Shown here in pieces: positions 10,588-19,927 of a DNA stretch of 64,000 bases (within the stretch, counting starts at the first letter, position 1; the number at the start of each line of letters is the position of its first letter). Made by a program: the position numbers and the translations under genes. This DNA is from Trichopria drosophilae (taxonomy: Eukaryota; Arthropoda; Insecta; Hymenoptera; Diapriidae), in assembly GCA_030407085.1 (NCBI GenBank), contig CM059582.1, positions 55,436,001 to 55,500,000 on the forward strand, given 5' to 3'. The notes under the pieces were generated by a model. It searched no databases and was not told where the DNA came from. It was given only the letters and a program-made list of their open reading frames with translations.

Positions 10588-13500
10588 CTAATCGCCTAAC
10601 ATAAAAGCCCGGCGCCTGAAACATGCTTTCACAAAAAAGTATAGAGTTTTCGCTGAAGTAACGTCGTTGGCGCAGATAAGACTTATGATAATATTTTCCG
10701 GCGACGTGGACAAGACATTTTTAGCGAGGGAAAGATTTTCTCGTAGAACATGATAAAGAGGACAATCAAAAAGAATATGCATAAGATTTTCATTAGTGCG
10801 GAGATTACATAGCGAGCAGAGAGCCGTCGGATCGTATGCGAAACGCTGTCCAGATATTAGCAAAGATCTAGAATGAATCGTGGATACTCTAAGTTGGATT
10901 CTTAGTTTCAAATGATCAGGAGGAAGACGGACCGGATAATGCATGGAATATGAGTCATTATAATTTCGGTAAATGGGTAATTGCGGAGAGTTGGCGTTGC
11001 AGTAATGTTCGAAATCACTTTTCCTGCTTAGTTTGGCAAACTGATCTACTATTGTTAGCCTTTTCCGCTCCCAGAAATCTGCATCAAAATTCGCCCATAG
11101 TTCGTTGTCCCCCAATTTGTCGGTAAAAGGTTTAACTTGTGACAGCCAGTTAAAAGAGTCACTCGAATTGGCCTGAAGTAAGTCCCTTAAGCGCGTCAGA
11201 AGTATTTTTGGAAGCCTAAAGTCGGGTAGGCGTAAGACTTTAACAACCCATTTCATAGCACGATTAAGTACCTCTACAGCTATAGAATGAAGGCCGAACT
11301 CCAGCCGAATTAAATATGATGGTGTATTTACCGGGAGGTTGAAGATGCGCTTGAAAAAAGTGATCTGAGCGGACTCTAGGTAAGAGGTATATCTAAGACC
11401 CCACAGTTGAGCGGCATAAAGCAGGATGGAAGTAATGCTCGCTCCATATAGTTTCCAAATTGCCTCCCAAGAATCTATTTTAGCGTTGGCTATAATTGAT
11501 GCGATTGCGGCAGACGCGGCTTTGGTTTTTATGGTGGTTTCCTTACAGGCTAATAAACCCTGCGCGGAGGAGGAAAAGATAACTCCCAAATACCGATAAC
11601 TATTGACGACCTCAACCGGACTACCGTTAAATGCAAAATGTCTCGAGTTAGAGTCTAAATGTCCGCCCCTTCTGAAGCACATAATTTTGGTTTTTTCGAC
11701 ATTAACCATAAGGCCGTTACACTCCGAGTACTCCGAAAGTAGCCGCAACTTCTCGCGTAAGTCCGCCGGTGAATAGGCGAAAATCGTAAGATCGTCGGCG
11801 TAGATTAGCATGAGCAGATCAAATGAAGTTGTTAAATCAACACCTCTGACCCCCCTTCCCCTGAAGAAGTCTGTCAAGTCAGCTAAATAGAGTAGGAAAA
11901 GATGAGGGCTTAAAATTTCACCTTGTAGCACTCCTATGGTCACGTCCGCTTCTATCAAGTGTCCGTTCGCCATTTTGACTGATAAGGATGCCGTTTCATA
12001 GATGGCTCTTAAAATCCTTATGAATTTGGCGCTGACACCTAAACCCGCCAGTTTCTTCCAGAGCAGTGCGTGTGGAACCGTGTCGAATGCTCTTTTGAAA
12101 TCTACAAATATGCTATAGATTTTGGATTTCTTCCGCCGGAGGGCTATCTGTACAGCGGCGAGAAGGCAAAAGATGTTCTCCTCCGTACCTCTTCCGCAAC
12201 GAAATCCTGCTTGTTCTTCTTGTATAATATTCCTACGTGTTGTCCAGTCTATAAGTCGTTTATTCAAAATCTGTGAGAATATTTTAGATATGGCGTTTGT
12301 TATCGCAATTAATCTGTGGCTAAAAGGATCATCTCTTAAGCCTTTCTTAAAGATGGTAAAAACAGTCGCCCGGGCCCAGTCACTGGGAAATTCTTCTCGC
12401 TCAAAAAACGCGTTAAAAATATCTAATAAACGAAAAGTTGAAGAGTTGTCAAGTAGTTTGAAAACTTCTGCAGGTAGACTATCCGGACCAACTGCCTTAC
12501 CGGCCTTGAGTGAGTTAATGCTCGCCAATAATTCATTATGGGTTAAAGGAGAATCGAGTGAAGGATCGTGGATATTGGGAAGCAGAAGTAAAGGATTGGT
12601 AGTTTGGGGAAAAACTGTAGAAAAAAAGTTTCTCCACGCTTCCTCCGAAATCAATGATCCAACAGACGGTTTCTTAGAGAAAAGACGGACCGTTTTCCAA
12701 AAGTCGCAGGCATTCTTAGTCGCAGCAAAGGTATCGGTTAATTTGGAAATATGAACTAGCTTCTTATTTGCAATTAATTTCGTATATGATTTTTTAGCTA
12801 TTTTATATTCCTGAACTGTGAGCTCGCTATAATCATTTCGCCGCATTACATATAAACAGCGCTTTGTTTGTTTTCTCGCTGCAGCACAGTCTCGATCAAA
12901 CCACAAGTTACGCTGAAAATTGGTAAAACTAACACTACGATGATAGGTCGCCACTAATATGTTAGATTCTAAAGCGAGTTCTTTGAGCTTCCTGCAAAAA
13001 CTTACGTAATTCGCGGTAGGATCTGCACTTGCGGGATCTTCCCAAGTTCTCGATTTTTTTAAGGCTGCTACAAAATTATCATACCCATCTTTCGACCTCA
13101 CAACTCTCACTCCGGGTACACTAGCTGAAAGAGCGTGAGAATCTGCCTGAATTGCGCGTTCGGAACGTAAAAATAGAGATAAAAATACCGGTAAATGATC
13201 GGACCCGTGGAGATCGTCGCCTAATTTGAGATCGTGCACAAAAGGTAAATGAGTGTCGGAAACCCACACTAGATCGACTATACTGAAGCCATTGCTGCCA
13301 AGAAAAGTAAAGTGGGCCGGAGTGTCACTAAGTGACCTGCCATTGATTAAAACGAAATTGTTGGAACGCATGAACTCCAGTAGAGCCGAGCCGTGCTTAT
13401 TGTGCACCGCCTCGTGGGATACTCGCATCGATGAGACATTAGAGTTTTCAAATATTTGATCAATGTCGTAATTGTCGTTCAATGTCTCAATCCTGCAATT

Positions 13501-14112
13501 AAAATCGCCACCAAGTACAAACATACAGTCCAAAAACTGGGTTTTAAGAGCATCGAGAACATTATTTAAATTTAAAAAAATTATAGACAGATCTGCGTTT
13601 GGAGGAATATAAAAAGAGCCGATAATAACTTTAATAGGTAATGTGTTGAGTGAATAAAAAATCCAATTTGGTGAAACGTCGAGAATTTCGTGAGCAAAAT
13701 CAGGATTTATCATAGATAAAAGCCCTCCACTGAAACGTCCAATGGAGGCTGCACGAGTGGCTGCAGAAAAAATCGTACCCGAGTTAGACTTTAGTTCGCG
13801 AATCTTATTTTCGACGTTGCACCAAGTTTCTGAAAAATTAACAATACTTTGTGTTGATGAGAAAGAATTATTTTTAATATTTAAAAAACCGCGGGCGTTC
13901 CAAAAAACAATACGGGTTACTTTACACTTTTGCGCATCAAATACAGTGTTTCCATGTGTCGATGAGTCCGTTGAACTTTTTGCCTTAGATACCGGAGATG
14001 TTGATGACGAAGAAGAGAGATGGGTAGCCTTTAAAAATTTTGTTGATCTTGAGACGTCGATTTGGGTAAAATGCCTTCCATAGGACCCGTTAGGGCTTCT
14101 CCAGAAGCACAA
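10588..14112 (-). CDS. LINE ORF2: endonuclease-reverse transcriptase
   Basis: This 1174-residue protein nicks target DNA and copies the LINE RNA in place. The apurinic-type endonuclease occupies about residues 60-330, with FWNARGF, SETWC, GGDFNCR and SDHLPVF boxes in the family order. The reverse transcriptase (about 500-800) shows KAGKAVGPDSLPAEVF, EEQAGFRCGRGT, FVDFKRAFDTV, GVLQGEILSP and the catalytic IYADDLTIF. Near the C-terminus a CX2CX9HX4C zinc motif (CSLC...HILFDC, about residue 1095) is usual for APE LINEs. The first Met is at 14112, 82 bp inside ORF1. Translation by reinitiation or frameshifting is inferred from the overlap. No stop or frameshift is present. Confidence 0.93.
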   Translation of the reverse strand: MCFWRSPNGSYGRHFTQIDVSRSTKFLKATHLSSSSSTSPVSKAKSSTDSSTHGNTVFDAQKCKVTRIVFWNARGFLNIKNNSFSSTQSIVNFSETWCNVENKIRELKSNSGTIFSAATRAASIGRFSGGLLSMINPDFAHEILDVSPNWIFYSLNTLPIKVIIGSFYIPPNADLSIIFLNLNNVLDALKTQFLDCMFVLGGDFNCRIETLNDNYDIDQIFENSNVSSMRVSHEAVHNKHGSALLEFMRSNNFVLINGRSLSDTPAHFTFLGSNGFSIVDLVWVSDTHLPFVHDLKLGDDLHGSDHLPVFLSLFLRSERAIQADSHALSASVPGVRVVRSKDGYDNFVAALKKSRTWEDPASADPTANYVSFCRKLKELALESNILVATYHRSVSFTNFQRNLWFDRDCAAARKQTKRCLYVMRRNDYSELTVQEYKIAKKSYTKLIANKKLVHISKLTDTFAATKNACDFWKTVRLFSKKPSVGSLISEEAWRNFFSTVFPQTTNPLLLLPNIHDPSLDSPLTHNELLASINSLKAGKAVGPDSLPAEVFKLLDNSSTFRLLDIFNAFFEREEFPSDWARATVFTIFKKGLRDDPFSHRLIAITNAISKIFSQILNKRLIDWTTRRNIIQEEQAGFRCGRGTEENIFCLLAAVQIALRRKKSKIYSIFVDFKRAFDTVPHALLWKKLAGLGVSAKFIRILRAIYETASLSVKMANGHLIEADVTIGVLQGEILSPHLFLLYLADLTDFFRGRGVRGVDLTTSFDLLMLIYADDLTIFAYSPADLREKLRLLSEYSECNGLMVNVEKTKIMCFRRGGHLDSNSRHFAFNGSPVEVVNSYRYLGVIFSSSAQGLLACKETTIKTKAASAAIASIIANAKIDSWEAIWKLYGASITSILLYAAQLWGLRYTSYLESAQITFFKRIFNLPVNTPSYLIRLEFGLHSIAVEVLNRAMKWVVKVLRLPDFRLPKILLTRLRDLLQANSSDSFNWLSQVKPFTDKLGDNELWANFDADFWERKRLTIVDQFAKLSRKSDFEHYCNANSPQLPIYRNYNDSYSMHYPVRLPPDHLKLRIQLRVSTIHSRSLLISGQRFAYDPTALCSLCNLRTNENLMHILFDCPLYHVLRENLSLAKNVLSTSPENIIISLICANDVTSAKTLYFFVKACFRRRAFMLGD

Positions 14113-15182
14113 GACATGTCTTGGGTTTCATGTTCTGCGAGATTTGACAGGGCAACAAATTCTTGTAGTTCGTCGGACCAGGATAATCGTTTGTTGCCCA
14201 GAAAAACACTTCTACCTCGTCTAGAGAACGAGATGTTGTCTGCCGTTGCTTTGCGGCGTGCCTCACGAACCTTATATTCGAATAGACGTTCGTTGTCTGT
14301 AAGGTCGTTCGAAATAAAGATATTGGTATTTCGCAACACTTTTCTTTTTTCTGTCAAGATTTTCGATTTCTGGTCAGCCGATGTTAATTCCGCTAATAAA
14401 GTCGGTGGATTGGCTTTTAATGTTGTGACTGAGGCAACAGCATTCTCAAGCGAAAACTTATCCGCAAGAAAAGCATCTACATCCTGTTTCGACGAATCCT
14501 TATTATTATTTCGAAGGCCGGTAATAATAATATTTTTCCGCTTAAGTTGTCTTTCCAGGGATTCAACTTTCGCTTTGAGTTGCTCATTTGTACTCGCGTT
14601 TTCTTCAACTTTCTTTTCGAGGGCGGTAATGCGCGCTGAGAACTCATTCCTCTGGTCAAGAACTATTTGTGTCAAGCCAGCGACGTCGCGCCTAATTTCC
14701 TCACTATTGGCATTTACGGAAACGGCGACAGCTGAAATCGACGCTTGCAGCGCAGCTTGCATTTTGCTAAGTGCTGCTTCGGAAGCCATATCGTTTAAGT
14801 CCGTTAATATTTCTGGATCAGATTCGTCAAGTTGATTTATTTTTTTTTTTGAAGTCCTATTGTCGTCACTTTTGCTAGTGTTCGATTCCGGCGACAAGAT
14901 GTTTTGTCCTTTTTCGCTTATTAATAACGTAGGAGTCGAGCGTGCCACAGCTGTTCGAGCGTAAGTCTTTCCACCGGGCGGCAGTGGGAGGCCGACCCGA
15001 GAGAAGGGATGGTCGAATGAGCGGTGCGAGTCGCACCTCCTTCTTCCCCGAAGATTGACTGGGGGGAGTGACTGACTGGCCGCTACAGCTGGGAGGCGAA
15101 CCTTTCTCCGACGTGTAAGGTAGACTGCACGGCTGGAAAGTGCTGTCGCCTGGTGAGATATAGTGGAAGGAGAACGTGGCAA
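14031..15182 (-). CDS. LINE ORF1: RNA-binding coiled-coil protein
   Basis: This 383-residue protein has a basic, low-complexity N-terminus and a heptad-rich coiled coil at about residues 165-220 (ITALEKKVEENASTNEQLKA). Directly after comes an RRM-like segment beginning KRKNIIITGLRNN (about 220-300). The C-terminal module ends RRGRSVFLGNKRLSWSDEL. This order resembles L1-type ORF1 proteins, which trimerise and coat the element RNA. The first Met (15182) gives an Arg/Ser-rich start; a later Met is possible. The related fragment at 60196-60570 conserves the same C-terminal module. Confidence 0.82.
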   Translation of the reverse strand: MPRSPSTISHQATALSSRAVYLTRRRKVRLPAVAASQSLPPVNLRGRRRCDSHRSFDHPFSRVGLPLPPGGKTYARTAVARSTPTLLISEKGQNILSPESNTSKSDDNRTSKKKINQLDESDPEILTDLNDMASEAALSKMQAALQASISAVAVSVNANSEEIRRDVAGLTQIVLDQRNEFSARITALEKKVEENASTNEQLKAKVESLERQLKRKNIIITGLRNNNKDSSKQDVDAFLADKFSLENAVASVTTLKANPPTLLAELTSADQKSKILTEKRKVLRNTNIFISNDLTDNERLFEYKVREARRKATADNISFSRRGRSVFLGNKRLSWSDELQEFVALSNLAEHETQDMSCASGEALTGPMEGILPKSTSQDQQNF

Positions 15183-15451
15183 GAGGAGCAGATACGTCTA
15201 GCTGAAGATTCCGCCTGATTAGCGTAGTCACGGCAGAGATCAATTTCGAGCCTGCGCAGTTCTAACGGCAGGAGCACATGTACCCCTTCGTCTTGATGCC
15301 AGATGGAAGATTGAGGTTAGAATACCCCTCAAATGAGTCAATCAGTGCTCAAAAATGTCCAAAAAAATAAGCTCCCTTGAGCGCTTTCACCACTGACACA
15401 CTGTCAAGCGAAAAGAACACCACTGCACGACAAAAATGATAACTTTTATGC
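15183..15451 (-). other. LINE 5' untranslated region
   Basis: About 270 bp between the element start and ORF1. No promoter element is assigned. It ends exactly where the duplicated gag sequence resumes. Confidence 0.6.
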
Positions 15452-16820
15452 AAACCAAAAACAATCGTAAAAATAAAACTGACAAAAATTATGAAAGCAA
15501 GAACGATACAGGCAATGAATTCGTAACCGAAAACAATACTGACGACGATGATGAATTCGAGAATGATACTGATAATGAATATACCATAATTGAGAACGAT
15601 ACTGGTAATGATTACAAAACCAAAACGGACAAAAATTCACAAACTGTTCAACAAAATTACACCCAATATAAATCAAACCGAAAAAGAATCTATTGTACAC
15701 ATTGCACAAATATAGGACATAACTGGCAACAATGCAAGAAATTTAGAGATGAGATAGCCTCAGAAATATTACAAGAATTTAACAGCCAAAACAAGCTAGA
15801 AAAAGAACATGACTGTGAATCAGGTAATGAAAACCGTAATGATCATGAAATAGAGTATAACCGATGACGACCATGAAACCATGAACATGCCCAACGACAA
15901 TTGTAATACTGAGAGCTACATCGACAATGATAATAAAACGACGCACAAAATTAATATCAATTACGAAGATAGACACCACACTGCGAACGATGATGAAATA
16001 GAAAATAAAACCAACTATTATGAAGTTGGGAATGAAATCATTCATGATTCTGAATGTGCGAATATAATCGACAACACTTATTTAGCCAAGCACTACACCG
16101 ACATCAGTCATGAAATTAAAAAGAAAACCAACAAAGATTATAAAACTGAAAACTATGAAAACCTTCAAGCAGCAATGAAGAAACTTAAACGTTCCCAAAA
16201 ATGGAAATCCCAAAATTACAATGCTGTACCTTGGAACTATGAAGATAACCATGAAAATCAAGAACAACAAAGAATATTCTGTGAAAAAGAATCTCCCTAC
16301 GATTATCAACATTTTTACCTATATCGTAGCAAGAGACAAGTTTACGAAAATAAGAGTCAAGATCTCAAAACGAGTATTTATCAAAACGAGTATGAAACCA
16401 TCAAGGACAATGAACATGAAGCATATAACGAATACAATGAATGCCATGAAAATAGTGAAAACAATGAAAGTAATGAAAATAATAAAAACAATGAAAATGA
16501 AAATAATGAAATTAATGAAAATAATGAAAATAATAAAAACAACGTACATAATAAAAATAATAAATATATTCAAATTAATCAAAATAATCAAAATAATCAA
16601 AATAATGAGAATTATGAAAATATTAAAACTAACCAAAATAATGAAAATAATGAAAACAATGAAAATACTGAAAATAATAAAAACAACGTACATAATAAGA
16701 ATAATAAATATAATAAAAATAATAAAAATAATGAATATAATGAGAAATATGAAAATATTAAAACTAACAAAAATAAAGAAAATACTGAAAATAAAGAAAA
16801 TAATGAAAATAATGAAAATA
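15452..16820 (+). repeat. 1.37-kb direct duplication, right copy
   Basis: Uninterrupted copy of 4778-4960 + 9269-10456. Differences I can see are few: a G for A at about 15903, a two-base deletion at about 15853, and GAA for AAA in the repeat tract near 16473. It preserves the empty target of the DNA transposon. Confidence 0.88.
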
Positions 16821-17157
16821 ATAGAAACAATGAATATAATGAAAATAATGAAAATATTGAAAATAATAAAAACAATGAAAATGAGAATAATGAAAATAAT
16901 GAGAATAATGAAAATAATGAAAATAATGAAAACAATGAAAACAATGAAAATGAAAATAATGAAAATAATGAAAATAATAAAAACAATGAATATAATAAAA
17001 ATAATGAAAATAATGAAAATAATGAAAATAATGAAAATAATGAAAATAATGAAAATAATAAAAACAATGAATATAATAAAAACAATGAATATAATAAAAA
17101 TAATGAAAATAATGAAAATAACGAAAATAATAATGATGAGAATAATGAATATAATTC
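16447..17157 (+). repeat. AATAATGAA minisatellite coding Asn-Asn-Glu
   Basis: About 700 bp of a 9-bp unit with variants (AATAATAAA, AATATAATG) stays open in all three plus-strand frames and two or more minus frames. The alternative open frames here are therefore artefacts of composition. The left copy of the duplication contains only the first part. Confidence 0.9.
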
Positions 17158-17158
17158 T

Positions 17159-17305
17159 GATCAAGACTTGATAGATAAGTCCTCTCGATCACCAAGATTA
17201 AATAAAATAAAAAGGGATCAAGACTTGATAGATAAATCCTCTCGATCACCAATATTGAAGAAAACAAAAAGGGATCAAGACTTGAAAGATAAGTCCTCTC
17301 GATCT
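17159..17305 (+). repeat. 57-bp tandem repeat, three units
   Basis: The units start at 17159, 17216 and 17273 and code DQDLIDKSSRSP followed by a basic KR-ending linker; the third is partial. They lie in the gag-like reading frame. Confidence 0.85.
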
Positions 17306-17656
17306 AATACGATTTTTCAAATCACAAATTGCAATGGCAAAGATTTCGAACCTGCTGAAAATGAAAACACTCAAAGTATAAATACATATCTCACATCAAA
17401 TGTCGAAAGAAACAATGAGTCATGTAACGAATACTCTGGGTTTTCCGAGAATTACTATAAAATAATGAATATTAAATTTGTTTTAAATAAATCCGGTAAA
17501 TGTCATGTCAAGGACAATGCCAAGAGTACAAATTCTACATTCCACAAGTTAATTCAGAATATTTCAAACAGAAGTTATCAATTAGGAAGAAAAGGATTTC
17601 AACGAATTCCATATGACAGAGGCAAATTTATTCAGAAATATCTCTTAGCTTTTTAA

Positions 17657-19915
17657 TTTGTTTTAATTTTTCTATATTTTTGCTAAAAATAATATTCAGA
17701 AATTACATTAAGCATAAAATGATTATAAGTAAACATTACATGACATAATACATAAGTAAAAACAAATTCACATATTGTTATTAAAAGCACATGAAAGTGA
17801 CAGCAAAACAAAAAAAAAACGAAATTGAAATTATTATTACTGATAATAGTTGAACATGTTATCAGAAACCAACGAAATCGAACTCACAAGCAAAGTAAAT
17901 AATTATTACAATTAGAATCAACAAAATGAAAAAGGGTCGGAAATAATTAAAAATATTATAAATGAAATTGAAACTATAATTTAAATCATTCATATAATGA
18001 AAAATAAATTTAAAAATCTTATTAAAAAAGAATATTATTCAGATTTTCCGATGTGTTTTAGATATGAATATGAATCCAAACCTTAAAATTAAATTTTTAG
18101 ATAGACGAAATATGTTCCAAATCTTTTGACAAAATTGAACAAACCACATCATGATTATCTTAAGTCTAGTTTATATGAAGCACTATCACTTACGTTAAAT
18201 CATATAATATAAATAATAATGCACTTTTGCATATACAAATATACATGTGTAATCCCGTTATCTAATCAGAGAAATGTGGAAACATGCATATATGTATATG
18301 AATATTTCTTTTTTCAGGACCAACATTCGCACACGGAGCAAGATAAAAATAAAAAATTATTTTCTCTTCTCGAACTTTATATCTCTTTAATAATTTTCTT
18401 TTCATTCCTAACAACCATTTTCAAGAGGCTGGAATAACGCTTAAAACAAATTTTTCTTTATTAATAATTCTTTTCTGTTTTCTAGACACTATTCAGATTT
18501 TCTCATAAATCCAACAAGCTAAAAGTAATATCAAATGAAACAATATTATTCAACCAGCATGTATACATTACAAACAATTAACAAAACTAATGAATACTAA
18601 CCTTCACGATTAGCAATAGAATTAAAATGAAACAGTACGGATAGACAATAAAGTCAAATATAATAATGCACGAACTTCTCCAGTGAAAGAAAAAAAAATA
18701 ACAAAAAGAATTGCGAATTGCGTAAATGCATGATCAAAGTAATCGACACAAAATGAGGACAAATGTGAGAAATGCGAAAATGTTAATTTTAAATGATTAC
18801 AATGAATCAAATAAAAGAAAATAAATTGAATCTCAGAAAAGGACTAACCTGGTTTAAGTTAGGCTTGCCACAAATTGGTGGAGTACGAGAGTTACGAAAC
18901 AAAATGGGATCAGTGAAAACTGTTAGAGTTAATGTTATCTCGCCGTTAAGTTAGTCTTGCCACAATTTGGTGGAGTGCGAAATAATATATGCTAATTAAG
19001 ATCAATGTAATTTCAAATTCAAAGTGATAGAAAAACTCGCCGTTAAGTTAGGCTTGCCACGATTTGGTGGAGAGCGAGGTATCATTGACTTAGCAAAAGT
19101 TAATATTTTGGTATTCGTTTCATTTGAACCTCATTGAATATTACGATATTGCAATTGCCAACAAAATAATAAAAATATTTTTATAATAATAACAGCAACT
19201 ATAGTAAAGAGTAATAACTTCCCTAAAACTAACAATTACCATATACTAACCAAAATCATTCAAAAAAATTTGGAGTCGGAAATACGCGAAAAAAATATTT
19301 ATCTTTTTCTCACAACTTGTCGACAGATGCGAAAAGAATGATCAAAGTACCCTATAACTTTGTGTGATCGAATATATCAGTACCATTAATACATCGCTCG
19401 AACTTAAAACTTTTATACATTGAAATAAATTGTTATCAAATTACTAAACGTTATGAATCGAAATCAACATATACATTGTTTATTTGCTACTATTATTAAT
19501 GAAATTAAGAAACAATACCATTCACATATCGCGACAAATTGTACTCGAAATATATTATTACCGCAAATTAAAATGTAAACACATACTGTATCATTCTACA
19601 ACAATTTAACAGATTTGTGAACAAGATAAAACTCAATGTAACTCAACGCCAAAATGTAATACCCTCGAATGCGAATGTATACTACTTACAATAACATTGT
19701 ACCAAAAAAGTTCAAAACTACCAACATATTGGAATACAAAATGCAGATGTATGTAACGTCGCAATAATGGACCAAGTCATAGCGATTGTAACAATGCGAA
19801 TCCTCATGCGTTTTAGATAAAATGTATTAGAGCCACAGATATAGAGAAAGCATTAATGAACAATATTCGCAAACTATCTACTTCTTCTACTAAAGTTGGA
19901 GAACCAACTTTTAAC
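17657..19915 (+). other. Non-coding 3' interior of the LTR element
   Basis: About 2.3 kb with no credible gene; small open frames at 18219 and 18622 have no family. It holds three spaced ~37-bp repeats (18852-19078), listed separately. Otherwise it is AT-rich and featureless. Confidence 0.6.
18852..19078 (+). repeat. Three ~37-bp spaced repeats
   Basis: Copies at about 18852-18888, 18944-18980 and 19041-19078 share GTTAAGTTAGGCTTGCCAC, then RATTTGGTGGAG and GCGAG, and lie 92-97 bp apart. The regular spacing and conservation inside otherwise neutral DNA suggest a cis-acting signal of the element (packaging, insulator or enhancer). The function is unknown. Confidence 0.7.
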
Positions 19916-19927
19916 TAAGAGGGGGGG
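19916..19927 (+). other. Polypurine tract
   Basis: AAGAGGGGGGG abuts the second LTR and would prime plus-strand synthesis. Confidence 0.8.

Larger units (their letters stand above)
10457..15451 (-). mobile_element. Full-length APE-type LINE, both ORFs open
   Basis: The minus-strand element runs from a 5' leader at 15451 to a (TCTA)n-type tail at 10457-10470. ORF1 (383 aa) and ORF2 (1174 aa) are uninterrupted and overlap by 82 bp. It lies in the LTR element between the two copies of the 1.37-kb duplication. The 56-60-kb LINE is a decayed relative. With both ORFs open and a complete domain set it could be a recently active copy. The clade (L1/Tx1-like versus a Jockey-superfamily lineage) is not decided from sequence alone. 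Confidence 0.9.
15455..17656 (+). pseudogene. Gag-like protein, right copy to C-terminus
   Basis: The frame repeats the acidic tract, the second CCHC knuckle and PWNYED, and runs on through the long Asn-Asn-Glu region to the natural end at 17656. A two-base loss near 15853 breaks it: the first frame stops at 15867 and the rest is open from 15881. The C-terminus has three 19-residue repeats rich in KSSRS and KR, then a non-repetitive ~110-residue tail with no recognised fold. The protein may be a capsid/nucleocapsid analogue; apart from the knuckles I recognise nothing. Confidence 0.7.

Noticed and set aside
12070..12754. Plus-strand frames inside LINE ORF2
   Set aside because: Antisense shadows of the conserved RT region.
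16221..17171. Long Lys/Ile/Met- and Ile/Phe-rich open frames on both strands
   Set aside because: They are other-frame readings of the AATAATGAA minisatellite; composition alone keeps them open.
18853..19080. CRISPR-like spaced repeats
   Set aside because: Three degenerate copies in a eukaryotic retroelement, no leader, no cas genes; spacers of ~58 bp are not array-like.
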